From Brumimicrobium sp033722555 (GTDB lineage: Bacteria > Bacteroidota > Bacteroidia > Flavobacteriales_D > Crocinitomicaceae), in NCBI GenBank assembly GCA_033722555.1, contig JAWVYS010000006.1, forward strand, positions 28,040-92,039: a DNA stretch of 64,000 bases, read 5' to 3'. Below the pieces are notes generated by a model. The model worked only from the letters and a program-made list of their open reading frames with translations, did no database searches and had not been told where the DNA came from. Both the position numbers and the translations under genes were made by a program. This document shows, piece after piece, positions 1-8,026 of the stretch. Numbering within the stretch: the first letter of the stretch is position 1; the number at the start of each line of letters is the position of its first letter.

Positions 1-1030
1 CAGCGATTTCATATCCCTTGCCAGAATTCTTTCCGGATACAGCCAGTCCTGCGTCGTGAGCAGCACGGTAATTTCTTGAGCGAAAATAAGCAGCGGCTAT
101 TTCGTACTGAATATCGCTTTTCATGTCCGGATCTTCAGTCATTGTAAGCGCTTTCTCAAACGTTTTGATCGCTTCAGATGTTTTGTTTTGAGCAATAAGT
201 AATTTAGCTTTTGCCAAAACGGCATCCACAGAAGGATCAATTTTTATAATTGTATCAACAAGCATTGCGTACTCCTTGCTCGAGGTACATTCTTTCTTTT
301 CAAGCAAAGCCATGAAATTTTTCACAGCAGCTTTTTTTGCTTCTTTCTCCTGTGGCAAAGTATTCATAAAAGAACTGATCTCAGGTAAAACGGATTCACA
401 ATCAGTAACAGCTTTTTCAAGATAAATCGAGAGAAAATCAACTGTTTCGGGATTCATTTTCCCTTTAGTAACATATTCGGAAAGTTTAAAGAACTCCGTA
501 ATCAGTCTTTTTTTGTATTCAGCCTTCTTATCTTCATCGGTTTCCTGAACCCACAGATTATATAAATTTGCGTAGTACTGCTTTACAAATCCTTCGTTTA
601 CATCTTTTCCTTCATGATGTATACCAATTCTGTATGCTTCATCAGCCTTTTTCATGTAACCAGGCTTCGCCTGTTTCAAATATGAATAACCGAGGAAGGT
701 CTGCCAATCTTTTTGTAAGCCATGAACCTCTTGTGCTTTTTCATACACAGCGATCAGCGTATCAAGATAAGCCGTTTCTGCCTCGGGAGTTTTGGCATTT
801 CGCATAGATTGCTTGATTGCGTAGATGAAAGGATTGTAAAATACCATTTCGAGCTTTTCACAGTTCTCCTGTGCTTTGATGTACGCATAAACAGTTTTTT
901 CGTAGTTCTTTGTACTGTAGGCATCTCCCGCAATCGTCTTATAACGCAAACATTCGTCGGCATTCTGTGCTGTGGAGACAGATACTGCCCCGAATAAAAC
1001 TGTTCCTAAAATTAATTTTGCAAACTTCAT
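1..1030 (-). CDS. Secreted tetratricopeptide-repeat (TPR) protein, 3' end cut by window edge
   Basis: The reading frame opens at the ATG at 1030 and runs 343 codons off the left edge without a stop. Residues 1-20 form a signal peptide (MKFAKLILG, hydrophobic core, Ala-Gln cleavage site). The rest is helical, Lys/Glu/Ala rich, with TPR-like units such as the stretch reading AEYKKRLITEFFKLSEY and, near the truncated end, SEAIKTFEKALTM followed by IQYEIAAAYFRSRNYRAAHDA. TPR proteins are scaffolds for protein interactions; here it is probably periplasmic or outer-membrane associated. It lies 11 nt downstream of the beta-barrel gene on the same strand and probably shares its transcript. The partner is unknown. 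Confidence 0.8.
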   Translation of the reverse strand, partial: MKFAKLILGTVLFGAVSVSTAQNADECLRYKTIAGDAYSTKNYEKTVYAYIKAQENCEKLEMVFYNPFIYAIKQSMRNAKTPEAETAYLDTLIAVYEKAQEVHGLQKDWQTFLGYSYLKQAKPGYMKKADEAYRIGIHHEGKDVNEGFVKQYYANLYNLWVQETDEDKKAEYKKRLITEFFKLSEYVTKGKMNPETVDFLSIYLEKAVTDCESVLPEISSFMNTLPQEKEAKKAAVKNFMALLEKKECTSSKEYAMLVDTIIKIDPSVDAVLAKAKLLIAQNKTSEAIKTFEKALTMTEDPDMKSDIQYEIAAAYFRSRNYRAAHDAGLAVSGKNSGKGYEIA

Positions 1031-1041
1031 AATTTATATTA

Positions 1042-2397
1042 TTAATCTAACTTGTATTTCTTAAACCATCTGTCGTAGCTTGGAGCAATATTTATGCCTA
1101 AATTAAATCCAAAATAAGTTTCTCTGATAACATTGGTACTGTTTTTTGCATTCTGGTCTCCATAAGAGGCTGAAAAATTGATCATTGAAATCGAACGATT
1201 GATAACTATCGGTATACCTAAACCAACGGTGAGTCCCTGATCTGTAATCTGCTCATCATTGAAACTATAGGGAGTGTTTATTGAATATGCACCGAGTCTG
1301 TAGTGAAATTTATGATAGGTCTTAATATAATTTGAACGATCCACGGCTATGCGGTGAGGAACGTATTCAAACCCGAATCTAAACGAAGTAAGGTCCTTGA
1401 ATCCGGGATCAGACGAAGCATCATTGAATGTTTCACGGTAGGCTGACCAGTTCTCGGAAGTAAATTCCGTTGTAAACAAAAATTTCGGTAATCTGGCATT
1501 ATTTTCCTTGTTTTCCATCAAAGGAGTTAATTCATAGCTGAATCCCACATTTATCCTTTGAGCTGCAGTCACGGTGCCCTCCCTGGATGTTGGAGCAACG
1601 ATCGTATCATAGCTAGACAAAACGGTGAAGCCGGAATAAAAAATACGTGAATGTGTTCGAATGAAGTTCAAATTTTGTTGCGGTCGATAAACCGCTCCGA
1701 AAGTAAAAAGATGCTCTTTGGAGGGAATGAACCTGTAATTAAGGCCGACCTCTCCTCCGAAAGCCCTTGCCTGAAGATTTCTCTGATCCATGCCACCAAC
1801 ATCACCGATATTTTGTTTTGTATATGCCCTTCTCAGGTTTTCTACATTCCCAAAATAATGCTTGACATTCAATCCAAGAGTCAGGGAATGGTTCCGTTTT
1901 TTAATAATCTGCCCTGAAAAACCCAGCACGAACTCCTGAATTGCCCCGGATCCCTCGTAATCATAAAATATACTGTCTCCATCTATCACCGTAGCAGTAT
2001 TTATATCGTATCCGGATCTGCTGAATGGTTTCATGCCGAAAGCCAGTCCGAGTCGATCGGCAAAGGGCACGATAAGCGAGAAATGGGTTATTGCACTGTA
2101 ATTACCCTGAGAACTTAAATCACCTTGAATAAAAGTCTTTCTCACGTGGGTTATCCCAGTTGAAAACAGAGGTGTTTGTTTTGCCAGATGAGAATAGGAT
2201 GATGGATTCATCAGGTTGCTTTGGGTAGAGTCAATTAGCGCTACAGAAGAGCCTCCGAGACCAGACATATAGGCATTTCCGTAGAAACTGATATCGCCTA
2301 TCCCTTGTGAAGAATAGGGTGAATTTGTGCTGATCTGAGCATAAGAAACTGCGCCGGTTATTAATAAGCTAAATATCGCCAGGATTTTACTGTACAT
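1042..2397 (-). CDS. Outer-membrane beta-barrel protein, function unknown
   Basis: A 451-residue protein with a signal peptide (residues 1-20, ending SYAQ) followed by SPYSSQGIGD, an N-terminal pattern common in Bacteroidota outer-membrane proteins. Most of the rest alternates short amphipathic beta strands with Gly/Asn/Asp turns (for example FAFGMKPFSRSGYD and NFSASYGDQ), as in beta-barrels such as FadL-like or PorV-like transporters. No catalytic motif is visible. It overlaps the end of coaX by 11 nt and is followed after 11 nt by the TPR gene, so coaX, barrel and TPR probably form one operon. A porin or a long-chain-lipid transporter are both possible; I cannot choose. Confidence 0.75.
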   Translation of the reverse strand: MYSKILAIFSLLITGAVSYAQISTNSPYSSQGIGDISFYGNAYMSGLGGSSVALIDSTQSNLMNPSSYSHLAKQTPLFSTGITHVRKTFIQGDLSSQGNYSAITHFSLIVPFADRLGLAFGMKPFSRSGYDINTATVIDGDSIFYDYEGSGAIQEFVLGFSGQIIKKRNHSLTLGLNVKHYFGNVENLRRAYTKQNIGDVGGMDQRNLQARAFGGEVGLNYRFIPSKEHLFTFGAVYRPQQNLNFIRTHSRIFYSGFTVLSSYDTIVAPTSREGTVTAAQRINVGFSYELTPLMENKENNARLPKFLFTTEFTSENWSAYRETFNDASSDPGFKDLTSFRFGFEYVPHRIAVDRSNYIKTYHKFHYRLGAYSINTPYSFNDEQITDQGLTVGLGIPIVINRSISMINFSASYGDQNAKNSTNVIRETYFGFNLGINIAPSYDRWFKKYKLD

Positions 2398-3121
2398 TGT
2401 ACTTCAAAATTAAATATAAACCACGCAGGGTTAAATTATCGTCGGCAAAGATGGTATTTTTTCCTTCTATATCAAACCTTTTATGGTCTCCACCGGTTAA
2501 AAAAATTGTTAAAGGTGCAAATTGTTGATTATAACGATCAATCATTCCTTTTATTTCGTAGGCAATTCCTGTCATCACACCGTTGTTCATGGAGGCAAAG
2601 GTGGAATTACCTATTAATCCCCACGATTCGCCGGGTTCGATGAGTGGCAGTTTACCTGTATAATCGTGCATGGCGCGAAACCTCATCCTCATCCCCGGAG
2701 AAATAGACCCACCGAGATAAATCCCCTGATTATCGACAAAGTCAAATTTAATACAGGTACCTATATCCACCGAAAGTGCGTTATTTCCCTTAGCAAGTGA
2801 GTGAATAGCCACCGCATTAGAAATTCGATCCGCACCCAGTGTTTCAGGTGTTAAGTAATTATCGAAACGCACAGGAAGCTTTGTATTGGAGGATAATACA
2901 ACTGTAGGATTTAGGTTTCTCTCAATTTTCGCCATCAATTCTTCGGAAACAACGCTTGAGAGAATGGATGGCTTATTTTTAAATCCATTTAAGTAGGTAA
3001 ACAATGTGGCCTCGTCGGCAGGATTGAAAGCCCGTATTTCTGTGGGCTCATCTTTTTGAAATCGAGCGACCTTGACACGAGTATTGCCCGCATCAACTAT
3101 TATGAATTCTTCTTCATCCAT
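2387..3121 (-). CDS. coaX: Type III pantothenate kinase
   Basis: CoaX phosphorylates pantothenate to 4'-phosphopantothenate, the first step of coenzyme A synthesis, in the cytoplasm. The 244-residue length fits the family. The ASKHA-fold phosphate loop is seen as VDAGNTRVK (residues 9-17), the central motif as VDIGTCIKFD, and the pantothenate-binding region as GGSISPGMRMRFRAMHDYTGKLP; LTGGD near the C-terminus is the adenosine motif. It is the first gene of the minus-strand set with the barrel and TPR genes; a TAACTTTG -7 box lies about 46 nt upstream, back to back with the tRNA-Phe promoter. Confidence 0.93.
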   Translation of the reverse strand: MDEEEFIIVDAGNTRVKVARFQKDEPTEIRAFNPADEATLFTYLNGFKNKPSILSSVVSEELMAKIERNLNPTVVLSSNTKLPVRFDNYLTPETLGADRISNAVAIHSLAKGNNALSVDIGTCIKFDFVDNQGIYLGGSISPGMRMRFRAMHDYTGKLPLIEPGESWGLIGNSTFASMNNGVMTGIAYEIKGMIDRYNQQFAPLTIFLTGGDHKRFDIEGKNTIFADDNLTLRGLYLILKYNVQ

Positions 3122-3166
3122 TTTAACGGGATAAAGATAATAGAAGATATTTTATAATTTTTCAAA

Positions 3167-3174
3167 CAAAGTTA
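3167..3174 (-). promoter_or_regulatory. Putative -7 promoter box of coaX (TAACTTTG)
   Basis: The minus strand reads TAACTTTG, matching the Bacteroidota TAnnTTTG -7 consensus, about 46 nt before the coaX ATG. No strong -33 TTG element is seen at standard spacing. It is divergent from the tRNA-Phe box 22 bp away. Confidence 0.45.
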
Positions 3175-3196
3175 GCTTTCAAATAAAATTAGTTTC

Positions 3197-3204
3197 TATC
3201 TTTG
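3197..3204 (+). promoter_or_regulatory. Putative -7 promoter box of tRNA-Phe (TATCTTTG)
   Basis: TATCTTTG matches the TAnnTTTG consensus and ends 42 nt before the 5' end of the tRNA. Confidence 0.5.
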
Positions 3205-3246
3205 CCCCCACCAAATCGAAAACATGAGGTTTGGTTGAAAAAATTA

Positions 3247-3319
3247 GGTGATGTAGCTCAGTTGGTAGAGCAAAGGACTGAAAATCCTTGTGTCGGCGGT
3301 TCGATTCCGTCCATCACCA
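3247..3319 (+). tRNA. tRNA-Phe (anticodon GAA)
   Basis: The 73-nt cloverleaf is complete. Acceptor GGTGATG pairs with CATCACC, D-arm GCTC/GAGC, anticodon stem AAGGA/TCCTT with loop CTGAAAA giving anticodon GAA, and T-arm GGCGG/CCGTC with loop TTCGATT. The discriminator is A and the CCA end is not encoded. A hairpin terminator follows within 10 nt, so this is a single-tRNA transcript. Confidence 0.97.
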
Positions 3320-3626
3320 CAAGAGTAGAGTGAGAGCGGAAGTTCTCACTTTTTTTTGTTTTAGCGTTTATTGATTAAGACAGAAAATGTTTAGGTTTTA
3401 AGAAAAGGGAATCACTTGTTTCCTGTAAGAAAACCAGATTCCAACCATCATTATCAGACCGGAGATTTCACAAACCATTTAATTGAATACTAATAGGTCT
3501 TGAGAAATACAAAATTTAAGCAAAACTTTTGGTTTTAACAGACTTTTCTAATTCTTAGTAGCAAATCTAACTTTTCTATACTACCTTAGCTCACAGCCTT
3601 GAGGTCTTTTTTTAAAACTTTCGTTT
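3320..3626. other. Intergenic region between tRNA-Phe and the AraC gene
   Basis: Apart from the tRNA terminator at its left end I see no gene here. It is AT-rich and non-coding in all frames. A weak -7-like TACCTTAG occurs near 3582 and could serve the AraC gene. Confidence 0.5.
3329..3357 (+). terminator. Intrinsic terminator of tRNA-Phe
   Basis: AGTGAGA (3329-3335) pairs with TCTCACT (3344-3350) around an 8-nt loop and is followed directly by a run of T. Confidence 0.8.
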
Positions 3627-4466
3627 ATGATTCGTTACCAGGAGCATTATCCATCAAACAAATTTCGGAATATCATTTCGTGCTTTTGGACAATGGGTTT
3701 TGAGCCTACGGCGAAACTTCCGTCATTGGATGTTGTATTGCCGGATGGATGTACGGATTTACTCATAAATACGGGGGCATCATTTAGGCGAATTGATAAG
3801 CAGTCGGGAAAGGATTTTGTGATAAGGGATTATGCATTGATTGGACAACGGAAAAACGCAATTGAAATTTCACAAACTGTCGACACTACCTTTTTTGCAA
3901 TCCGATTTACGCCTTTTGGAATGAAGTCGTTGTTTCCATTTGAATCTTCTGAATTAACTGGAACGATGATCGACATGGATAGCTCGATTAAAAATATAGT
4001 GGATCCGATACGTTCAATTTTAGAGAAAAGAATTCCTTTTCAGAAAAAGCTTATTGACATCCAGGAAGTGCTGGAAAATAGAATGGCAAACTCTGTTGCA
4101 TCTAATTTCTTAGTGGAAAAAGCGACGAGTGAAATTCTCAATGGTCACGGAAATTTCAACGTTTCGGAGTTTTGTAGTAAAGAAGGTGTCCATAAATCCA
4201 CATTGGAGAAAAACTTTTTGAGCCACGTGGGACTGAGCCCAAAAGAATTTGCTGCTATTATTCGCTTTAATCGCACGCATTCTTTATTGCAAAAAGGAGA
4301 TAAAATTAAACTCACTCATCTTGCTCTTGACTGTGGCTATTATGATCAATCACACATGATCAAAGAATTCAAAAGGTTCTCAAATAGTTCTCCTTCTCAA
4401 CTATTGAAAGCCCAATATCTTCTTCCTACAATAGCTGCTTCTTGTTATCATTCGCTGCAAGCTTAG
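3627..4466 (+). CDS. AraC-family transcriptional regulator
   Basis: A 279-residue protein. The N-terminal half (about 1-155) opens with YQEHYPSNKFRNIISCFWTM and contains VVLPDGCTDLLIN, the pattern of the ligand-sensing domain seen in Bacteroidota AraC proteins (DUF6597-like). The C-terminal half (about 165-275) has the two AraC helix-turn-helix units, with VGLSPKEFAAIIRFNR and the signature LALDCGYYDQSHMIKEFKRF. It is expected to activate neighbouring genes in response to a small molecule. Two downstream genes carry an identical 20-bp element at a fixed distance from their -7 boxes (4472-4517, 5065-5110), a candidate binding site for this protein; that link is inference. Confidence 0.9.
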   Translation: MIRYQEHYPSNKFRNIISCFWTMGFEPTAKLPSLDVVLPDGCTDLLINTGASFRRIDKQSGKDFVIRDYALIGQRKNAIEISQTVDTTFFAIRFTPFGMKSLFPFESSELTGTMIDMDSSIKNIVDPIRSILEKRIPFQKKLIDIQEVLENRMANSVASNFLVEKATSEILNGHGNFNVSEFCSKEGVHKSTLEKNFLSHVGLSPKEFAAIIRFNRTHSLLQKGDKIKLTHLALDCGYYDQSHMIKEFKRFSNSSPSQLLKAQYLLPTIAASCYHSLQA

Positions 4467-4471
4467 TCCTG

Positions 4472-4517
4472 AATCGTCTTTTTTACAATTTCCTTACCTT
4501 TAGAGTATCTACTTTCG
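4472..4517 (+). promoter_or_regulatory. Repeated upstream element plus -7 box (copy 1)
   Basis: AATCGTCTTTTTTACAATTT at 4472-4491 is followed after exactly 18 nt by TACTTTCG (4510-4517), 17 nt before the start codon of the secreted DUF1579-like gene. The same 20-mer and the same 18-nt spacing recur at 5065-5110. Confidence 0.6.
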
Positions 4518-4534
4518 ACTTAAAATAAAGTAAC

Positions 4535-5050
4535 ATGAAAAGAACATATCTTTTATTCGTGACTATTCTCTTAGGTATTAATTTTTCGATGGCTCAAGAT
4601 GATTCCACCTGTGCTTGTTGCACGGAGCAGCATAAAGCGTTTGATTTCTGGTTAGGAGACTGGACGGTATATAATTCAAAAGGAGATATAGTAGGGCATA
4701 ATAACCTAGTTAAAATGCAAGACGAATGTGTCATGCAGGAAAACTGGGTTGCAGCTAACGGAACAAACACAGGGACTAGTTATAATTTTTATGACCAAAA
4801 GGATTCTACCTGGAATCAAGTTTGGATAAGCAATACCGGAAATATTCTAATCCTAAAAGGTAATTTAAATTCAAATGGAGAAATGGTGCTCAAAAGTGAG
4901 CTTATTGAAGGTAAAAAAGGAAATTACTACAATCAAATTACCTGGTTTGAAGATGAGAAAAAGAATGTCATTCAACGGTGGGACATATTGAGTGAAGAAG
5001 GCGAAACCATCAAGACGGTGTTTGAAGGAATTTATAAAAAAGACAAGTAG
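4535..5050 (+). CDS. Secreted DUF1579-like (lipocalin-type) protein
   Basis: A 171-residue protein with a signal peptide ending SMAQ (residues 1-20). The mature protein starts with a Cys cluster (STCACCTEQHKAF) and then the family hallmark FDFWLGDWTVYNSKG, seen in DUF1579-type proteins with predicted lipocalin-like beta barrels; the rest is strand-rich (LKGNLNSNGEMVLKSELIEG). The molecular role is not known; related proteins are small secreted or periplasmic barrels that may bind hydrophobic compounds. It follows the AraC gene by 68 nt but has its own promoter with the repeated 20-bp element, so it may be regulated together with the next gene. Confidence 0.75.
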   Translation: MKRTYLLFVTILLGINFSMAQDDSTCACCTEQHKAFDFWLGDWTVYNSKGDIVGHNNLVKMQDECVMQENWVAANGTNTGTSYNFYDQKDSTWNQVWISNTGNILILKGNLNSNGEMVLKSELIEGKKGNYYNQITWFEDEKKNVIQRWDILSEEGETIKTVFEGIYKKDK

Positions 5051-5064
5051 TTCGTATTTACGTA

Positions 5065-5110
5065 AATCGTCTTTTTTACAATTTTTCGTCTAAATCAGAA
5101 ACTACTTTTG
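5065..5110 (+). promoter_or_regulatory. Repeated upstream element plus -7 box (copy 2)
   Basis: AATCGTCTTTTTTACAATTT at 5065-5084 is identical to copy 1, and TACTTTTG at 5103-5110 lies again exactly 18 nt downstream. The -7 box overlaps an in-frame TTG at 5108, which argues for the ATG at 5141 as the real start of the hydrolase gene. Confidence 0.6.
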
Positions 5111-5140
5111 AAGAAATTACGAACGTTACAATCAAGTAGT

Positions 5141-6502
5141 ATGAAAGTCTTAAGCCTCGTTATCAGTTTTACGCTATCGTTTTTCGTTTACACACTTCAG
5201 GGACAAGAAGAGAATTTTGTTGAGTCCAACGGTGTGAACATTCATTTTACCATTTTTGGAGAAGGACCTCCAGTTCTAATCATCAATGGTGGACCTGGAT
5301 TTAGTAGCGAAGGATTTGTTCCTCTCGCTAAGAAAATAGCAAACGAAGGATACCAAACAATTCTTTACGACCAAAGAGGAACCGGTAAATCGTCCATGGA
5401 AAAAGTAGATAGTACCAATATCACTATGGACTTGATGGTTGAAGACATTGAAGCGATCCGAAAAAAAATGAACATTGATGAATGGATTGTTCTTGGACAT
5501 TCTTTTGGAGGGATTATGGCTAACTATTATACAGCTCAGTACCCTTCTCGCGTAAAAGCAATGATATCGTCCTCTTCCGGGGGAATTGACTTGTCATTGC
5601 TCAGGAACGCTCAGTCAAATCTTTACTCAAAGCTGACTCAAACTGAACTTGATTCTATGCGTTATTGGAGTGCACAAAGACGGAATGGGGATAATAGTGA
5701 ATACGCACAGAAACAATTTGCAAAATACATGGCTCCTGCATACGTGTATGACCGAAAGTTTATTCCGGTCGTTGCGGAAAGATTGACTCAGGGGAACATG
5801 GCACTGAATCGTCTCGTTTGGAATGATTTGATTCGAATTGAATACGATTGTAAACCAAAATTACGCTCGTTTGACAAGCCAGTATTAATTATTCAAGGTA
5901 AAAATGATATTATAAGCGAAAATCTTGCTTCTACTGCCGATAGTGTTTTCCCCAATTCAAAAGTCGTTCTTCTCGATAGTTGCGGTCACTATGGCTGGCT
6001 GGATCAACCCGTTGATTATTTTGGTAAAATCTTCAGTTTTTTAAAGCATGTTGAAGAGCATTCTGAAAATGTAAAAAAAGTGAAGGTTGTGCTTCAGAAT
6101 TATATAAAATCCATCTACATTTCAGATTCTGCTATGGTTGAAAAAATAGCTGACAGTACGCTTCAAAAATCTGGTCATTATTATTCTCCCAGACGTAAAA
6201 CTTGGAGTTATGAAGACATGGATTTTGAAGGTTTACAACATACGGCCGCTACTTACAATCGCAAAAAATGGCTTCCTGAGTGGGCACCTGCAGAAATAGA
6301 GATTTACGAAGTAAAGGAAAAAGTAGCTTCGGCAAAAGTAAAAGCCATTTGGGGATTTGACTATATGCTCTTATCCAAAAAGAACGGACAATGGATGATT
6401 GACAAAGTATTGTGGCAGAGCTATACTGCCGATGAGCAGAAGGAATATTTCACACGGTTAAAAAACAATTGGGAGTTAAATACTATTTCTGAAAAGGAGT
6501 AA
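5141..6502 (+). CDS. Secreted alpha/beta hydrolase with C-terminal NTF2-like domain
   Basis: A 453-residue protein with a signal peptide (MKVLSLVISFTLSF, cleavage after LQGQ). Residues about 25-300 are an alpha/beta hydrolase of the proline-iminopeptidase type: oxyanion HG-like INGGPGFSS, LYDQRGTGKSS, nucleophile elbow LGHSFGG (catalytic Ser) and catalytic His in DSCGHYGWLDQP. Residues about 315-450 form a lumazine-binding/NTF2-like domain ending in NGQWMIDKVLWQSYTA. The start is set at 5141 because the upstream in-frame TTG lies inside the promoter. It probably hydrolyses an ester or N-terminal peptide bond in the periplasm; the substrate is unknown. The hydrolase-NTF2 fusion is shared in style with the next gene. 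Confidence 0.82.
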   Translation: MKVLSLVISFTLSFFVYTLQGQEENFVESNGVNIHFTIFGEGPPVLIINGGPGFSSEGFVPLAKKIANEGYQTILYDQRGTGKSSMEKVDSTNITMDLMVEDIEAIRKKMNIDEWIVLGHSFGGIMANYYTAQYPSRVKAMISSSSGGIDLSLLRNAQSNLYSKLTQTELDSMRYWSAQRRNGDNSEYAQKQFAKYMAPAYVYDRKFIPVVAERLTQGNMALNRLVWNDLIRIEYDCKPKLRSFDKPVLIIQGKNDIISENLASTADSVFPNSKVVLLDSCGHYGWLDQPVDYFGKIFSFLKHVEEHSENVKKVKVVLQNYIKSIYISDSAMVEKIADSTLQKSGHYYSPRRKTWSYEDMDFEGLQHTAATYNRKKWLPEWAPAEIEIYEVKEKVASAKVKAIWGFDYMLLSKKNGQWMIDKVLWQSYTADEQKEYFTRLKNNWELNTISEKE

Positions 6503-6586
6503 GTAATTGGCTTTTTACAATGGTCTTCTCTAACCTTTATTAGAATAGATTTAAAATGATTTTGACTTACAAACTAAATTACTAGT

Positions 6587-6612
6587 TGTATAACTAAAGA
6601 TTTAGTTATACA
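6587..6612. promoter_or_regulatory. Perfect 26-bp palindromic operator-like site
   Basis: TGTATAACTAAA (6587-6598) and TTTAGTTATACA (6601-6612) are perfect inverted repeats around a 2-nt GA spacer. The stem is AT-rich, has no T-tail, and lies 37 nt before the preferred start of the next gene, so it looks like a binding site for a dimeric repressor (TetR, MarR, PadR or ArsR type) rather than a terminator. Confidence 0.6.
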
Positions 6613-6648
6613 TTTAATTCATAATTGATGAATTTAGAAGGACAAACT

Positions 6649-8001
6649 ATGTTTACATCAAAAGTATCACAAATTCAACCTAAACAAAGGCTAATACCCT
6701 TTTGCTTGTTTATTTATATAATTGCGTTTGGTTTCTCCGCATTAGCTCAGCAAGTACCTGACACTACGTTCAGGTATGAGATTAAACAAAGTGCATATCC
6801 AGCATCAGCAGGTCCTTTAATTCTAATCGATGAGGCACACAACAACCTGCATACAAGAAATGGTGGATTTAGCGCTTTTTCAATGTTATTAGAGCAAGAT
6901 GGATACCGAACGGAAGGTATCAATAAACCAGTACACGATAAATCTGTTCTTGAGGATTGTGAGGTTTTCGTGATTGCAAATGCCCTTCATAAGTCCAATG
7001 TGGGGAACTGGACTTTACCTACACCTTCTGCATTTACAAAAATGGAAATCAAAGAAATTTCAGCATGGGTCAAACAAGGTGGAAACCTTTTATTGATTGC
7101 AGATCATATGCCTTATTCAGGAGCCGCGAATGACTTAGCAAACGAATTTGGTTTTACTTTTTTAAATGGTTTTGCTATGACTGGAGAAAAGTTTTGGCCT
7201 CCTTCTATATTTTCTATTGAAAACGGAGGGTTGATTACTTCCTCTATAACAGAAGGAAATAAAGAATATGAAGAAATTGAAAGTCTAACTACTTTCACAG
7301 GATCTGCTTTTCAGACTCCTGACGATGCCACTCCAATAATTCAGTTTTCTAAAGAACACATCTCTCTTCAACCTGATACTGCTTGGTGTTTTCACGAGAA
7401 TACACCCATCAAAAAATTAGACGGTTATTATCAAGGAGCCGTTTACAATTTCGGAAAAGGAAGAATTGCGGTATTTGGAGAAGCGGCCATGTTTACAGCT
7501 CAAAAAGCAAACGGCACAAAAGCGGGGTTCAATTCACCTTATGCTCCAAATAATGCTCAGTTTATTCTAAACCTTATTCACTGGTTAGATGAAGTGAAAG
7601 AATATTCCGGTCCGCTCAACCAGTCGACTGAAGCAGATACTGACTCAAATGCTATCATTAAAGAAAATCGAGAAATGGAAAACGCGTTTCACGCCAATGA
7701 CTTTAAAAAAGTTGCCTCGTTCTATTCCGATGATGCAGTTATGGTAGGAAACAGACATCAAGTTGAAGGCAGAACTGCTATAGACAATTATTGGCTTGGG
7801 TTAAAAGATCGAGGAATCAGTTGGAAATTAGAGAATGTCCATTTGGAAGTCCATGATAATGTAGCGATTCAAAGAGGTATATCGAGAATGGCATTTATTC
7901 ATGACGGTTCTGAACACCTCTCAGAAGTACGGTTTACACTTGTCTGGAAGAAAATCGAAGGAAACTGGAAAATAGTAGTTGACCATTATTCTCTATTGTG
8001 A
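6649..8001 (+). CDS. Secreted DUF4350-like (GATase-fold) protein with C-terminal SnoaL/NTF2-like domain
   Basis: About 450 residues with a signal peptide (LIPFCLFIYIIAFGFSALAQ). Residues about 45-310 read like DUF4350/ThuA-type glutamine-amidotransferase-fold domains: LILIDEAHNNLHTRNGGFS, VFVIANALHKSN, EISAWVKQGGNLLLIADHMPYSG and GRIAVFGEAAMFTAQ. Residues about 325-450 are an NTF2-like (DUF4440/SnoaL) domain: AFHANDFKKVASFYSDDAVMVG and GNWKIVVDHYS. An ATG at 6628 is also possible, but 6649 has AGAAGGA about 6 nt upstream and keeps a normal-length signal peptide. The palindrome at 6587-6612 probably controls it. Enzymatic activity is not evident. Confidence 0.72.
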   Translation: MFTSKVSQIQPKQRLIPFCLFIYIIAFGFSALAQQVPDTTFRYEIKQSAYPASAGPLILIDEAHNNLHTRNGGFSAFSMLLEQDGYRTEGINKPVHDKSVLEDCEVFVIANALHKSNVGNWTLPTPSAFTKMEIKEISAWVKQGGNLLLIADHMPYSGAANDLANEFGFTFLNGFAMTGEKFWPPSIFSIENGGLITSSITEGNKEYEEIESLTTFTGSAFQTPDDATPIIQFSKEHISLQPDTAWCFHENTPIKKLDGYYQGAVYNFGKGRIAVFGEAAMFTAQKANGTKAGFNSPYAPNNAQFILNLIHWLDEVKEYSGPLNQSTEADTDSNAIIKENREMENAFHANDFKKVASFYSDDAVMVGNRHQVEGRTAIDNYWLGLKDRGISWKLENVHLEVHDNVAIQRGISRMAFIHDGSEHLSEVRFTLVWKKIEGNWKIVVDHYSLL

Positions 8002-8026
8002 ATGGATATTTACTGATTCTATTTCA

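Noticed and set aside
5108..5140. TTG start and longer N-terminus for the hydrolase gene
   Set aside because: The TTG at 5108 lies inside the TACTTTTG -7 box that also follows the repeated element; the ATG at 5141 gives a normal signal peptide.
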